From positions 13,247-77,246 of the forward strand of contig NMRB01001204.1 in assembly GCA_002633025.1 (NCBI GenBank): a stretch of DNA of 64,000 bases, written 5' to 3'. A model generated the notes under the pieces. It ran no database searches. It saw nothing but the letters and a program-made list of their open reading frames with translations, and had not been told where the DNA came from. The position numbers and the translations under genes were made by a program. Below, one piece after another: positions 40,330 through 51,612 of the stretch (the first letter of the stretch is position 1; every line of letters starts with the position of its first letter). Source of the stretch: Notospermus geniculatus (lineage: Eukaryota > Nemertea > Pilidiophora > Heteronemertea > Lineidae).

Positions 40330-41130
40330 ATGTGATATCGCATGATCGGACATCCAATATGGCCGAAAATCATCAAAGTGCATTTGCACTGTCTTTGGAA
40401 TACACAATGGGCCAATTTCACAAAACGCGTTTAAGACTTAGACACGTGTAACTTCACTGAATGCACGCACTTCCACCATGCATTTGACGAAGTTACACGC
40501 GTGTAAGTCTTAAATGCCCTTTGTGAAATCGGCACAATAAGTTTGCAGTCTGATGTCATATCTGCCACAACAACCACCCACATTGGGTGAGGTCAGAATT
40601 CCGTCTATGTTAGGTGTTATGTCTTAGTGTCACAGATCCGTTAACATTCCTGCTGACCTGAATCAGCAAACAGGCCATTCTGACTAACAGCCCGTTAACA
40701 CCATGTCAAACAGGTTCACAAGCTGTTGACATGGTGTTTAACCGGCTATACTCACAAGCCTATACATTATGGCATAATCTGAAAATCATCAAAGTGCTAT
40801 AACTCAGGAATGACTTGACCTACTCACCTCAAATTCAATATGTGGCTCCCTCTGGATAATCTATACGTGCACCTAAAGGTTTGGCCCGGTCGGCCATCCA
40901 ATATGGCCACCACAGGTGGCGTGACTCGAAAATCATCAAAGTGCTATAACTCAAGAATGACTTGACCTGGACTGCTCAAATTCGATACATGGCGCCCTCT
41001 AGATGACCTTTAGCTACAGGTGAAGTTTTGGCCTGATCTGACATCCAGTATGCCGCCAGGTGGCGTAACCCAAAAATCATCAAAGTCCTGTAACTCAGGA
41101 ATGACTTAGATTGCTCGGGACTGATGGTAC
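40330..41130 (-). repeat. ~140-146-bp degenerate repeats, opposite orientation
   Basis: AAAATCATCAAAGT(G/C)CT(A/G)TAACTCA(A/G)GAATGACTT recurs near 40792, 40929 and 41072, with a partial copy near 40367; each unit has (G/C)CCCTCT(G/A)GAT and a CC..GGTGGCGT block. This is the reverse orientation of the 10.0-10.4 kb array. Confidence 0.85.
40408..40534. mobile_element. Hairpin MITE, GGCCAATTTCACAAA family, copy 1
   Basis: GGCCAATTTCACAAA...TTAAGACTTAGACACGTGTAAC pairs with GTTACACGCGTGTAAGTCTTAA...TTTGTGAAATCGGC. A GCACGCACTTCCACCATGCA loop is shared with 42131-42260 (reversed) and with 61137-61424. Confidence 0.88.
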
Positions 41131-42130
41131 CTTCATTGGTCACAACACTTTTATCTCCAACAGGTGTTAGATCTTGACCACCTTGAATAAAATGTGACCA
41201 GAAGAGCCAATAACTTGGGTGTAGTTCACGTTTTTATTTGGAGGTTGCAGCACTGCCATGTCCCGATCAAAATTGGGATTGGAATGTTGTGTCAGAGTTG
41301 ACCCTCAGAAAGAATGGTTTGTACCTAAAACAAAATTATGGGTGGGTGTGTCACTATGTGTAATGTGTACAAGTAAATCATCTCCTGTGAGGGTGGTTCC
41401 TTCTCTTTCGTTGTAAATGTTGTGGAAAAGACTGCTTGCATTGCCTCTTCGTTCAGTAATAAAGAAAATAAACAAATAAAAAACAAATAAAACAAAAACA
41501 AAAAAAAATATTTGTGGAGATACATTTTTGTAGCTTTGTATGAAAGTGCCCTTTAAATGCCAAGATAAAAAAGGTACCTACCTGTAATAAAGGGTTATTT
41601 CTTGTGAGCCATCCTGTGGAATAGTTATGTTTTAAAACTGTGAGGTGTTATAAGTTGAATTTCCCTGCAGAATTGGCTAACATTTCATATCGTTTGCAAT
41701 GGGAAAAGCTATTGCATCCCGGAAATGACCTGTTTAGGAGACCAGATCATGAACAGAAGTTTGCCATTTTCATTTTCCAGCTAGAGAAATATCGAGATGA
41801 TTTTATATATTTGAGAATGCACAAGGCAAACAGTACAGTTGAGTTAATTTCATTTCACTTTTAAAAGAAATGGACTGTGCACTTTCGTATAGTGTAATGT
41901 ACAGACATGGTGAAATGAACTTCACAGCAATGTACTTCTCTTCTGACTTAATAGGGAATACAATACCCCTGTATGAAAAAGAGAGTATGCCTAAGTAAAT
42001 GTCTTTTGTTTCATCATCAGCTTTGTAAAAGCGTTATAACTCAGGGCTACCTTGCCAAGCAACATGTCATAATTCAGGGTTTTTATCTGCGCTTTTTTTC
42101 CTACAGAACGCAACATGAATGAAAAGACAT
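41131..42130. other. Non-coding, no recognised gene
   Basis: An A-rich tract lies near 41462-41510. The 74-codon frame at 41640-41864 has no domain or splice context. Nothing else is supported. Confidence 0.4.
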
Positions 42131-42260
42131 GGGGCTGATTTCACAAAGGTTGTTAAGACTTAAGATGCTTGTAACTTCGTCAAATGCATGGTGGAAGTGC
42201 GTGCATTTAATGAAGTTGCGCACGTCTAAGTCTTAAATATCCTTCGTGAAATTGGCCCCA
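42131..42260. mobile_element. Hairpin MITE, same family, copy 2
   Basis: GGGGCTGATTTCACAAAGG...TTAAGACTTAAGATGC pairs with GCACGTCTAAGTCTTAA...CCTTCGTGAAATTGGCCCC. Flanking AT on both sides. The loop is shared with copy 1, in inverse order. Confidence 0.88.
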
Positions 42261-42885
42261 TGATGTCTAAAATTCAGAAGGTGGGAAATGGTCTGCCAAG
42301 AACGGGTTGCTGTTAACTCTGGGTGCCGGTGATGAAACAAGTTGGGAGAACCCCATGACTGTGGTCAAAAAATTCCAACACACTAACAGAACCTCAGGGT
42401 CTTTCGACAGCTCTTGGCAAGTTACCAGTCCCTGTGTGTTTCTGGTGTTAGACGAGGCAACAATGCTCATGTGATTCGCTTTTTAAGTTGTTTTGTGGCC
42501 TGTATTCTATAATCCTCCTCTAAGGTCTATCTTAGGCTTTTGTGTTCTACCCTACAAACGATAGCTAAAGATTAAACCTTAGAGTTAAGGAAACTTCTAA
42601 AATACGGCCCTGTATGTTGAATGTGTTGAAATAGTTCGCATTTTCGTTGTATGTCATTCACATTTAAGGTTGAAATAGTTCGTAATAAAAGTTTTGTTAC
42701 CACACTTCAAATTAGTTGTCATTTTCATGATTCCAGCAATGCAGCATGTTACATATTACGTAACATTTTAACTCTGGGTGGAGGCCATCAAATTCGCTTT
42801 TCAGCGAATTTAACATTTCTAGTTATCAAATGAGCTCACGGAGCATTTGCTAGACATTCACAATATTCCTATTTGGTTGCCATAG

Positions 42886-45800
42886 GCCCTGACGCTACAC
42901 GTGATGACGGCATCCACTCCGCGATGTTTACGAGACATACACTGCAGAATTACGACGGACGATTCAATGTCAAAATTGATGTTAACAATCCAGATGACAC
43001 CGGAAAAGTGGCGACATCTGTCGGAGGATCAGGGACCCTCACGATACCGAGGAACGTCACAGGTTGGTAATTATGGTTTCCGCATATACATGTAGTGTTT
43101 GGTCGTGGTGTCTGTCTGTCTGTCTGTCTGTGTGTGTGTCTGTCTGTCTGTCTGTTCAGTCTGTCACACCTGTAACTTTGTTCCTGCAAGAGCTACAGAC
43201 CTGTAAATGTGACCTACCCCCAGGTTTCATGACCTGAGCTACAAGATGGAATGAAAGTCTCCGATACCTGGTTCATGGTGAAATTGATATATCAAAAGTT
43301 GAGATTTTGTCTGTCACACTTTTGTTTCTTGAATAACTTGTCTCCGACGCCAGGTAGAGCACCAGTAACAAGTTCGTTCCCTATATTTATGGTCCTTGGC
43401 AAAATACTGGCATCAACAAATTTATTCTCCAGTGTCAGCATCATAATGATATTGATATATCAAATTTGATATTTTGAAATATCGGGAGATCTGCAACAGT
43501 AAGCGACTTGAAACTGGTATCACAACATCATAGCTCATCCACGGATGTTATTGCAACTGAAATTTTCAGTTTGCACCTGCTCGGTTTCATGATATTTGCT
43601 GATATCATGGTGAGATTTGATATTCAAATTTGATAACATGACGTAAGTCAGAATCTGGTGATGGCAGACGACTAAAACCTTCACCTACACCTAGGTTATC
43701 AAGGATGAGCTTTCAGATTACTTAATGACCTTGAAGGCCAAAGGTCAAACAGCTATAAAGTACAAATCACGTCGGAATTTTAGGACAAAACTAATTAGAA
43801 GCCTGAATTAACCATCCCCTATACAAGTAGGTTTAATCAAGGATCCTGTCCCAGTTACGCAATACTTCTCAAGGTCAGAGGTCAAGGCTACAGTCAACCG
43901 TCACAGAAAAAATGATATAAGTCAGAACCTGGTTATGTTGGAAGCGAAAACCATCACCTACACCTATGTTATCAAGGATGACCTTTCGGATTACGCAATG
44001 ACCTTTAAGGTCAGAGGTCAAGGTCCCGGTCACGGTCAAACAGTTCTAAAATGCAAATCTACTCAGAATTTCAGGGAAAAACTAATTAGAAGCCTGCATT
44101 AACCATCACCTATGGGTTCAATCAAGGATGCCTGTTCCAGTTATGCAATACTTCTCAAGGTCAGAGGTCAAGGTCGCAGTTAATTAGCTCTAGAGTAGTA
44201 AACTTATATGAAATAGAATCGGGTTTCTAAGGTGAAAGACATTGCTTCCTACCAGATTCGAACCCACGGAGTAAACTTCTCATCGGAAACCATTGACATC
44301 GCTCCGATGTCCTTCTCTTGTTAAAATTAAACCTATTTCTGAACATAGCACCGTCTCTTTGTCGACACTATCCCACGTTTATCTCAAGCAGCTAAACCAG
44401 CCGAGGTTGAGTACAAGAATGTTGGTGCCATACGGCGCGTCTCCTCAGCGGGTCAGATCACAGTTAAGCCACCAGACAATAAGGGACCAATAAAAGACCT
44501 CATACCACCTCCTCCAATCACGGACCTGAGGTTGATCGCATCGATGGTGACCATCACGTGGACAGCGGTGGGGGATGACAGAAGCAAACCAAATGGTATG
44601 TGTGAAGTCTAAAGCCCTATTTACACGAGCCGATTTTGTCGTACGACAGAGTCGTATCAGATTTGTTGTACCGATTTGTCCGGATCGGCTAATCTGTTTA
44701 CACTGGACGATTCATTCCCCGCATTTACATGTATTCATGCGTTCCCATTCCATAGAGTTAACGTTTTCACTTTTCCCGTTTCATTTTTCACGATCTTTCA
44801 TTTAGAGGATTGGTTCCACAGAAGTCACGCCCAAAAGAATGAGCATGTTCATTCCTCGAGTCACGGGTGATTTTCATTTATTCACGCATGAAATGAATCG
44901 TACTTGTCCGAAGGTAGAAAAATGACGCCTATGGATCCCACATCATAAGAAATACATTGCCCAATCTTGGGTTCACCCGTGAAAAATGACAATTCACGCG
45001 TGAACCGTGCAAAAACCGTGAAAACGTGAACTCTATGGAACGGGAGCCTTAGGAGCTCGTGTGTCATTAGGTAGCCTTCATACACGTGATCTAATCTCGC
45101 TCCCTGATTGGCCCAGTCCATACGACAAGCAGCCGATGTCGGGTGAAAATAGAACACCCGACTTCTGCTCGCTTGAATGGTCGTTGCAGTGTGTGCGGAA
45201 GATTGTTGCACTGGGCGATCTGAATGATCGGTTTCAATGACCAACGGGACCATAGTCTCGCGCAGCCAGGCGTTTCGTTCCGCAGGTACTGCTACACAAA
45301 CGTCTGGCCCAGAACGCCGTTATTCTTGTGATACAGTGCATTGTGGGTAATGCTGTAGCAGGTCACGTGACATAAGATGGCTGCTTCCATTGATGGATAA
45401 AATTTCACCTCACAACCTTCCAAAATGTCTGAATCTGGCAATGAATCGATCGGTGAAGTGATCTGAGACAACTTACTGGACAGCATCAACTTATTGGAAT
45501 TGAATATCAGGCTGAAAACTAAGCAGGAATTGTGTATCCGTATGGTAGAAGACGTCGAGAAATCCCAACTGACATTATGTGGTCGTCGCCATGATGAGGT
45601 CACATGATCACTTCTCTTGCCCAATCAGCAGCCGGATTGTGATTTTCAAATGGGAGGAATCGGCGGATGGGAATGAATGACTAGCTCTGTCCCTGATTAG
45701 CCAATCAGCATCCAGACCAGGATCTTGGTCTGCTCGTAACAGAAAAAGTGGCGTTATGACCCAGACGCTTGTTCGATCCCCAGATTCGAAACAGCGGCTG

Positions 45801-47228
45801 GGTGACCGAGACTAACGGGACCAAAGAAATTCGTTCGCTCCAAGAGATCAAAAATTCAGCATGTTTAATTTTCGGTCGCAAAGGTCGACTTACTTTGCGA
45901 CTAGTCGACGGATACAAAAACGATGAAACTTAAAGGGCTCCGCACACTAGCGATTTTTCGAGCGATTTTCTGGGCGATCGGCCTTGCGACCACAGAAGCG
46001 ACTGAACATTTTTCAGTTTTTTTAGTTTTTGTTGACTTGTTTGCGACAAATGCTTCTTTGGAAGATCAGTGATGTCGTGGATGACATCATTGATCGACCG
46101 CAAAGGTAATTATGGCAGGCGACGCACACTAGCGATTTTTCGAGCGATTTTCTGGGCGATCGGCCTTGCAACCAGGCTAGCGACTGAACATTTTTACTTT
46201 TTGGTATCATCTTTGTGGCAGATTGTTACGCGACTGAATTACACAATTTGGTCGCGCGGTAAGTCCCCGCAACCAAGCGACTGAAAGTTCAACATGTTGA
46301 ACTTTTGGTCGCATGGCACAGTCCACTGCTACCGCGACCGTCTCCAGCAAAATAGTCGCCCGTTTGCGGATCGTCCTAGGAAATTGTCGTGTGCGAAATA
46401 GCTCAGTGACCTCACAGGCGATTATCGCCTGCGACGTCGTAGTCGACAGTCGCGTCGCTGGTCTCTTCAATTTAGTCGCTAGTGTGCGGTGCCCTTAAGC
46501 CGTATCCGAACCTAGAGGCCACAACTTACTCTGGAAGCATTACTGCAAAGTGAGAGTCGCCTTTGAAAATAGGAAGTACAGATCGAGTGATCACTGACGG
46601 AAAACTGCATGTCTGCTCACTTTCAGCGACTGTCCTTGACCTTCGGATCTGTTCGTCCGTAGAGGCACTGAATCGAACTGACACCTGTCCTCGTGTCTTC
46701 CTCGAGAAACCAAAACCGGCCGGCGAAATCGAGAGGCGAAAGTTGGACCTCAAACATCTCGACAAAAACACCACATATTTTTTGCGAATCAGAACGTTAG
46801 ACGAAGCGGGCAATATGGCCGAATTCTCCAACGTCATCATTGTAGTTCTCGCGCGGCCCGAGAAATATGGGAGTGGCGGTACTGTGCGGTTCGTCGGTGA
46901 CGAAAATGACAACAAAGCAAGCAGCAGCCAAGGCCCAGATGTGACCACGATTGCGATGGGAAGCAGCAGCAAAGGCCCAGATGTGACCACGACTGTGATA
47001 GGAAGCAGCAGCCAAGGCCCAGATGTGACCACGATTGGGATGGGAAGCAGCGGCGAAGGCCCAGATGTGACCGCGATTGTGATAGGAAGCGTTTTTGGTG
47101 TACTTGGTTTTATTGGTCTTTTAGCCGGGATTGCCGCAGCGGCCTACGCTATTAGCAAGAAAAAGTCACTTGGGTCCCGAGGGCGAGTTAGTGCCGGCAG
47201 TTACGACAATGGAGGTTATAGTGCATAG
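42886..47228 (+). CDS. CLCA-like (calcium-activated chloride channel regulator) protein, 3' exons
   Basis: Three exons are readable: 42886-43062, 44392-44595 and 46627-47228 (stop), all joined in phase 1 (CACAG|GTTGGT donor, AAGCAG| acceptor, ATG|GTATGT donor, TTTCAG| acceptor). Exon A encodes PDATRDDGIHSAMFT..NYDGRFNVKI, the C-terminal beta-sandwich region of CLCA proteins. Exon B encodes RRVSSAGQITV...PPPITDLRL...ITWTAVGDDRSKPN, matching the FN3-like segment (PPxxITDL, WTAPGDD). Exon C completes that fold (TYFLRIRTLDEAGNMAEFSN), then has four 14-residue repeats, a membrane segment (IVIGSVFGVLGFIGLLAGIA) and a short basic tail (SKKKSLGSRGR). CLCA proteins are secreted or membrane-anchored metallohydrolase/VWA proteins. 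The N-terminal exons lie outside the recognised region; upstream exons were not found. Confidence 0.85.
43105..43157 (+). repeat. (TCTG)n microsatellite
   Basis: About eleven TCTG units with a TGTGTGTG interruption, in an intron of the CLCA-like gene. Confidence 0.95.
43643..44182 (+). repeat. ~270-bp tandem duplication with AAGGTCA motifs
   Basis: Copy 1 (about 43643-43905) and copy 2 (about 43917-44182) share TAAGTCAGAA(T/C)CTGGT, ACACCTA(G/T)GTTATCAAGGATG, AAACTAATTAGAAGCCTG and CTCAAGGTCAGAGGTCAAGG. The motif AGGTCA(G/A)AGGTCAA recurs. Lies in an intron of the CLCA-like gene. Confidence 0.88.
44541..45025 (+). repeat. Segment duplicated at 22691-23320
   Basis: End of CLCA exon B and the following intron, nearly identical to the post-gap segment at 22691. 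This copy lacks the 143-bp hairpin insertion. From about 44740 a second hairpin runs (CCATTCCATAGAGTTAACG pairing with CGTGAACTCTATGGAACGGG ending near 45047) with several CGTGAA motifs. Confidence 0.88.
45934..46495. mobile_element. Palindromic element, TAA target duplication
   Basis: AGGGCTCCGCACACTAGCGA at the left and TCGCTAGTGTGCGGTGCCCT at the right are flanked by TAA (45931-45933 and 46496-46498). A 60-bp internal direct repeat (CGCACACTAGCGATTTTTCG...GGCGATCGGCCTTGC) begins at 45950 and 46111. TAA duplication suggests a PIF/Harbinger MITE. No open frame of interest. Located in the last CLCA intron. A diverged terminus (AGTCGCTCGTGTGCGCCGCC) recurs near 50420. Confidence 0.85.
46911..47078 (+). 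repeat. 42-bp coding minisatellite, four copies
   Basis: Four in-frame units encode SS(S/G)(Q/K/E)GPDVT(T/A)I... of 14 residues just before the CLCA membrane segment. Changes among units are mostly single substitutions (AGCAGCCAAGGCCCAGATG core). Copy number is likely to vary between alleles. Confidence 0.93.
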
Positions 47229-47275
47229 TCGCAGCTGCGGCTAACAAACGGTTTAGTGTTAAGCCGGGTTTATTT

Positions 47276-47331
47276 GCACAGCAGCTGTGTATGCATGGCA
47301 GGTTATAGCTCTTGGAGGCACAGCTGCTGTG
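47276..47331. repeat. Short hairpin GCACAGCAGCTGTG
   Basis: GCACAGCAGCTGTG pairs with CACAGCTGCTGTGC about 30 bases later, just after the CLCA stop codon and possibly in the 3' untranslated region. Confidence 0.7.
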
Positions 47332-47957
47332 CGTCCAGTACGAATGGATTTTCTTATGTGCACAGCAGACTTCGCCTACTGTATAATAAGACTCCGCCTA
47401 CTTTCGCTTAGAAATAAGGACGGGATGGATGCAAAGCTGTGATTCTAATCAGCATGTTGGTGCTTCATTGCTCGCGTGGGAGGTTACCAAATCCATTTTC
47501 TCCTTTTGGTAAAGACACAAACCTGTTCATTTTTAGCTCAATAGATCGGCGTTTTTAATGGGCAAGTGCCCTTATGTGCATGGCAAGATGTTTTTGACCT
47601 ATCTGCCCAAGGTGCTCTTCAAACACTTTGTCACCACCTCTGTAATTATAGTCGATGTCAACCTTATTTCAACATGGGCAAAATAACAAACTTGAAAACC
47701 TACACAGGTCAGTGGTAAATAATCCATGTCACAGTTACCTAATGATGTTGGGTAACTTGGTTCACTTTCCATGAGGCTATAGCAAATCCAAGGTTGTGCT
47801 CAGTCAACTGGTAAATACTAGAGTTTGTGGTTTAATCATTGTGTTCACTTTATGGTGTCTGTTGCACAGGCCTGGCACTTTGCCTTGTTGAAGTAAGGTT
47901 GACTTCGACTATACACTTGACGGAAAGGGCAGGTAGCTTATTGTCGAATCATAAACC
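47332..47957. other. Downstream flank of the CLCA-like gene, nothing recognised
   Basis: No poly(A) signal could be placed with confidence and no further gene is supported. Confidence 0.4.
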
Positions 47958-47960
47958 TAA

Positions 47961-48109
47961 AGGCGGTGACAGACTAGTGCGTACGCTACGCGGAGCGACG
48001 CGTTTTCTTTTGTGTTTTTGCGCTCCACTGCACATGGTGCTCAGTAGTGTCTGAAAACACAAAAGAAAACGCTTAGCTCCGCGCCGCGTCGCGCTAGTCT
48101 GTCACCGGC
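47961..48109. mobile_element. Hairpin MITE, TAA target duplication
   Basis: AGGCGGTGACAGACTAG pairs with CTAGTCTGTCACCGGCT; TAA stands at 47958-47960 and 48110-48112. A second stem, GCGTTTTCTTTTGTGTTTT with its complement AAAACACAAAAGAAAACGC, lies inside. Confidence 0.88.
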
Positions 48110-48593
48110 TTAAGGGTTAGGGTCTTTAAGATTATGGGTCTTTTCATTGTGCAGACCACGCAGAATTAGGCATAGCCCTAATTAGGATCATAATTGGACC
48201 TAATCTGTCATACTGTTTGACGGGGCAAGCTAATGTGCTTGACGAAGGGCGTGAGATCGGCAGGCAACGAACTTGATAAAATTTTGCTCCTCATAATCGC
48301 CAGGGCCTTCTGAAAATCACTTTGTTTCGCAGCCCCCCCCCCCTCCGCGTCATGTTGGCCGGCCATTTTTTTCTGCGGCCGGGTTTCTTGCCATCGAATG
48401 CTGAAAATAGTCCTTCGTTTGTTAAGCATGAAAAAGCCAAAAAAAGGCTTTCAGTGAGGCACTTCTCTCCTCGTTGATAGTCAGCGCCGCGTCTCGGATT
48501 AGTTTTGCCGGTACCACGTCAACATTCGATTATCCAAAATAATCATGTCAGTCCACTTCTAAACCAATGAGTTTATCCATAAAGGCCTCCATA

Positions 48594-48972
48594 CACTGAA
48601 TGACAAAAGTCGAAATTAGTCGCTTCTATTGTCAGTTCGACAACACTTGATTTGGCGACATGTTGATATACTCCACAAAAGTGTTAGAAGATTTTAAAGG
48701 AGCACGGTATTGCCACTTTTTCTCGACAGCCGGCGCCACCGCGCCACTCTCCAACACAGGGACTAACTACGTTGTCGGCGAATTGACCCGATTTACTACG
48801 TATATTTTGTAATGCATTTTTGTAGTTCGTATTACTGCCGCTAGGTGACTCCGTCTACGTCGGCAGTCAAATAACGCATTTGAGATCCAATACCGTGCTC
48901 CTTTAACATTCATGGAACGTTTCCAACAAAGTATTTTGTAGCGACTAATTTTGACTTTTGTCATTCAGTATT
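48594..48972. mobile_element. Hairpin element interrupted by another
   Basis: CTGAATGACAAAAGTCGAAA at about 48597 pairs with TTTTGACTTTTGTCATTCAG ending near 48968. The structure is split by the inner element at 48698-48902. Together they form a two-level nest. Confidence 0.85.
48698..48902. mobile_element. Inner hairpin element, AGGAGCACGGTATTG ends
   Basis: AGGAGCACGGTATTG and CAATACCGTGCTCCT end the element, flanked by TTAA (or TAA) at 48694-48697 and 48903-48906. The interior includes GCCGGCGCCACC and CTGCCGCTAGGTGACTCC; a diverged copy lies at 6987-7210. Confidence 0.88.
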
Positions 48973-50172
48973 TTGAGGACACAGTACCAGGCTCAAAACT
49001 AGATGTTGAAATCAGCACCAAAATAAATAACGACAAGCACATGCGCCATTTCGCGGGCAATTCTGATTTATTGTAAAAATTTAGCACCTTCATTTGAATA
49101 ATCGCAGGAGAGTAAAATTGTAATTACAGAAACTACCAGGGCCCGAACTTATAAAAGGTGTTTTTCGCCTGTCCAACTTGGGCTTGTTTAAGCCTAAACA
49201 TTGTAAGACAACTGTTAGACAAGTCTACCAAAACACTGGTGTTTTTCGGAATTTCGAACACCACAAGGACATCCGTCTAGCTAGTCCATCTGGTTCTCAC
49301 CAGTCTATATGGCCTGGCGCTCATCTAGCCTGGTTTGAATCCACCACATTTTCCGTTTCTGAGGAGGTGAGAGCCTCAGCCAATCACCGGTGTGCGATGG
49401 AAAATCAACGTGCCAATCAAAATCCGTGTTACAAATGCGAGCGTGAAGAGAAGAGAAAGTGTCCAACGGTGACTTGCTTCACGACTTCTGATTGGCTCGG
49501 AAACGGTGTCAAGTGGGGGTCAGGTTCATTAATAATTTATGCATGAACACGAAAGATGACATGATTCGGACATGGCTAAAGACACAGTCGATAGCCTTGT
49601 TTGGACAAGATGAGCTAGTCAGGTCCAGCAGGTGATTAAACATGTATCGCCGGTCGCACTGCCTAACAGAAGCTAGACGTCGGAACTTTCAAGCAGACGA
49701 CAATTGATCATTTGAAGTATCTTTGCCTGTTGTAAAGGTAGAGGCATATACTGTGGTCGCGGAGTTTTGCCGGACTGGGGGCAGTCAGGCCTAGCCGTAC
49801 TTTTAGGGAAGGTATAGCCCAAACGAAAATGATTTGGTATCGGGGCATGTCTCAGGATCATTCATATCCGCCCACACCACAATTTCAGTCCACAGGCCCA
49901 ACCCCAAATTCCCCAGAACCAATGGGTGGATATGGAGTCGAATCCGGCATAACTCCGAGACCACAGTATATCACCCATACAGAGTTTATTGAGGATGCCC
50001 ATTTCGATATACAATGACCTTGCTGATCAGAGGTCAAGGTCAAACTTGAACAATGTCTCGCGTATGTTACCCTAAAAACAATACAACATGCCCAAGCAAT
50101 ATTCCAATAGGAAAAAAGACAATAAACTAGTCGGGAACCATTGACATCGTGTGGATATCAATTTGTTCATTA
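48973..50172. other. Non-coding, nothing recognised
   Basis: The 122-codon frame at 49178-49546 has no known domain. A poly-AGGTCA-like motif near 50020 resembles those at 43.7 and 33.6 kb. Confidence 0.4.
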
Positions 50173-50345
50173 GCTCACCGGGGTGAGCTATTACGATGGT
50201 GCAACGTCCGTCGTCCGTCGTCGTCGTCGTCGTGTTCCGTTAGCAGGGCACGTTTCGTAACCGCCAGAGCTATTGATCTGAAACTTGGTACATATATACC
50301 CCTAGGTCAGATGACCCATGACACCAAGTTTCGGTCCGATTCGAC
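50173..50345 (-). mobile_element. GAC-rich dispersed element, copy 3
   Basis: Read on the minus strand it follows the same order as copies 1 and 2: CCGAAACTTGGTGTCATGGG, ATATATGTACCAAGTTTCAG, TACGAAACGTGCCCTGCTAAC, (GACGAC)n and the hairpin AGCTCACCCCGGTGAGCT (50173-50190). Confidence 0.8.
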
Positions 50346-50672
50346 TCTTCCGCAGACTAGGTGACAAAATCCACAAATCCCGGTCGTTATGGCAGTCGGC
50401 GGGGTAGTCTCCTTCAAAAAGTCGCTCGTGTGCGCCGCCCTTAAACGGCCCAAGACAAATTCTCTACCATAAAAAAAACATGGAACCGTGGACACAAATA
50501 TGTCAATTCTGGGCGAGTTACTTCACGCTCTGACGTTATCGTACGTGGAGGCCTTATTTTCTTTACGCAATTTCGCATTAAAGGGATTGTTGGTCTCGGC
50601 ATTAACGCACCGTCGAACACAAAATCGTCGATATCCTTATTCAAAGGCGATAAAGTGAACATTTAAGGAGAT

Positions 50673-50891
50673 TGTGACGTACACGTCGGAAGAACATGTA
50701 AACTGACTTGTTCCATCTATTGTTTCGTTTATTTCTTTTCGTTAATCTCGTACAGAGGCGTTTTGAATATGAAACATTCAGCTTTGACATAACACGTTTT
50801 CCGATCGTGTTGAGGTGACCAAACCCGCCCCAATTCCAACCGGGCCGGGACACTCCAGCACGAACGGCCGAAGACAAGAGTGAACACGACA
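50673..50891 (-). repeat. 3' LTR of the BEL/Pao element
   Basis: 219 bp; on the minus strand it starts TGTCGTGTTCACTC and ends ACGTCACA, the usual TG...CA ends. Identical by eye to the 5' LTR. GAGAT precedes it on the plus strand. Confidence 0.96.
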
Positions 50892-51612
50892 TCCCAGGGG
50901 ACATCCTTGACAGGCATGTCAATAGAACTTAAATCTAAATCAAGATCAACTTCAAACATAACATCAGATGTCTGTAAACAAACATAATTCGACCTTTTGT
51001 CAAACTTACAAACCCTAGGCCTACATGTGCCTTACACGTAGAAACACTCATAGAAAAATTAGCTTTACATTTCAAGTAAGCTTACAACCACTTAGCAAAA
51101 TAAACACCGTAAAATAGAGATTTTCAAACTGTTGGTTCACCATCTAAAGCTCTCTGAGTTTCAAACTAGCATCTCAATTCAACTCTCAAATAAAGATTAA
51201 CCCTATCCGAATGGTCACAGAAACAAATACTGATACCAAAAATTCAAGATTAAACTCATTTCAATTATCAATACCAAATAACGACTAGAATTCACCTCGA
51301 ATTCTTGGAAACGTTCACCTTGAGGTAAATATCTTGAAATTGAGAACCTCCATACTATTACAGAGAATGAATGCAAGTCCAGACAAGAAAAGTGAATACA
51401 ACAAACGCTTTAAAATAAGAAAACACAGTGGACAACTGAATCACTTCAGGGATGGGGTAGACTGCCCAAACCCTGACGCACACAAGACATGAGGTCATTC
51501 TTCCTCCTCTACACAGTCTTGTCGCATTATCGATTGAGATCACAAGTCACAGCATTATTTCGGAAGCAGCGCAAGAGTCCTGAATTCACAATACGAAGAA
51601 TTTCCAAGAAAA
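50892..51612 (-). other. Untranslated region between stop codon and 3' LTR
   Basis: About 720 bases of the element's 3' internal region without an open frame of note. A purine-rich primer tract next to the LTR is weak (CCCCTGGGA on the minus strand). Confidence 0.6.

Noticed and set aside
44244-44290. GGTTCGAATCTGG B-box-like motif on the minus strand in a CLCA intron
   Set aside because: No convincing A box, cloverleaf or T-run could be placed; a worn tRNA-derived SINE is possible but unsupported.
46526-47032. 168-codon minus-strand frame opposite the CLCA last exon
   Set aside because: It is a shadow of the repeat-rich CLCA exon on the plus strand.
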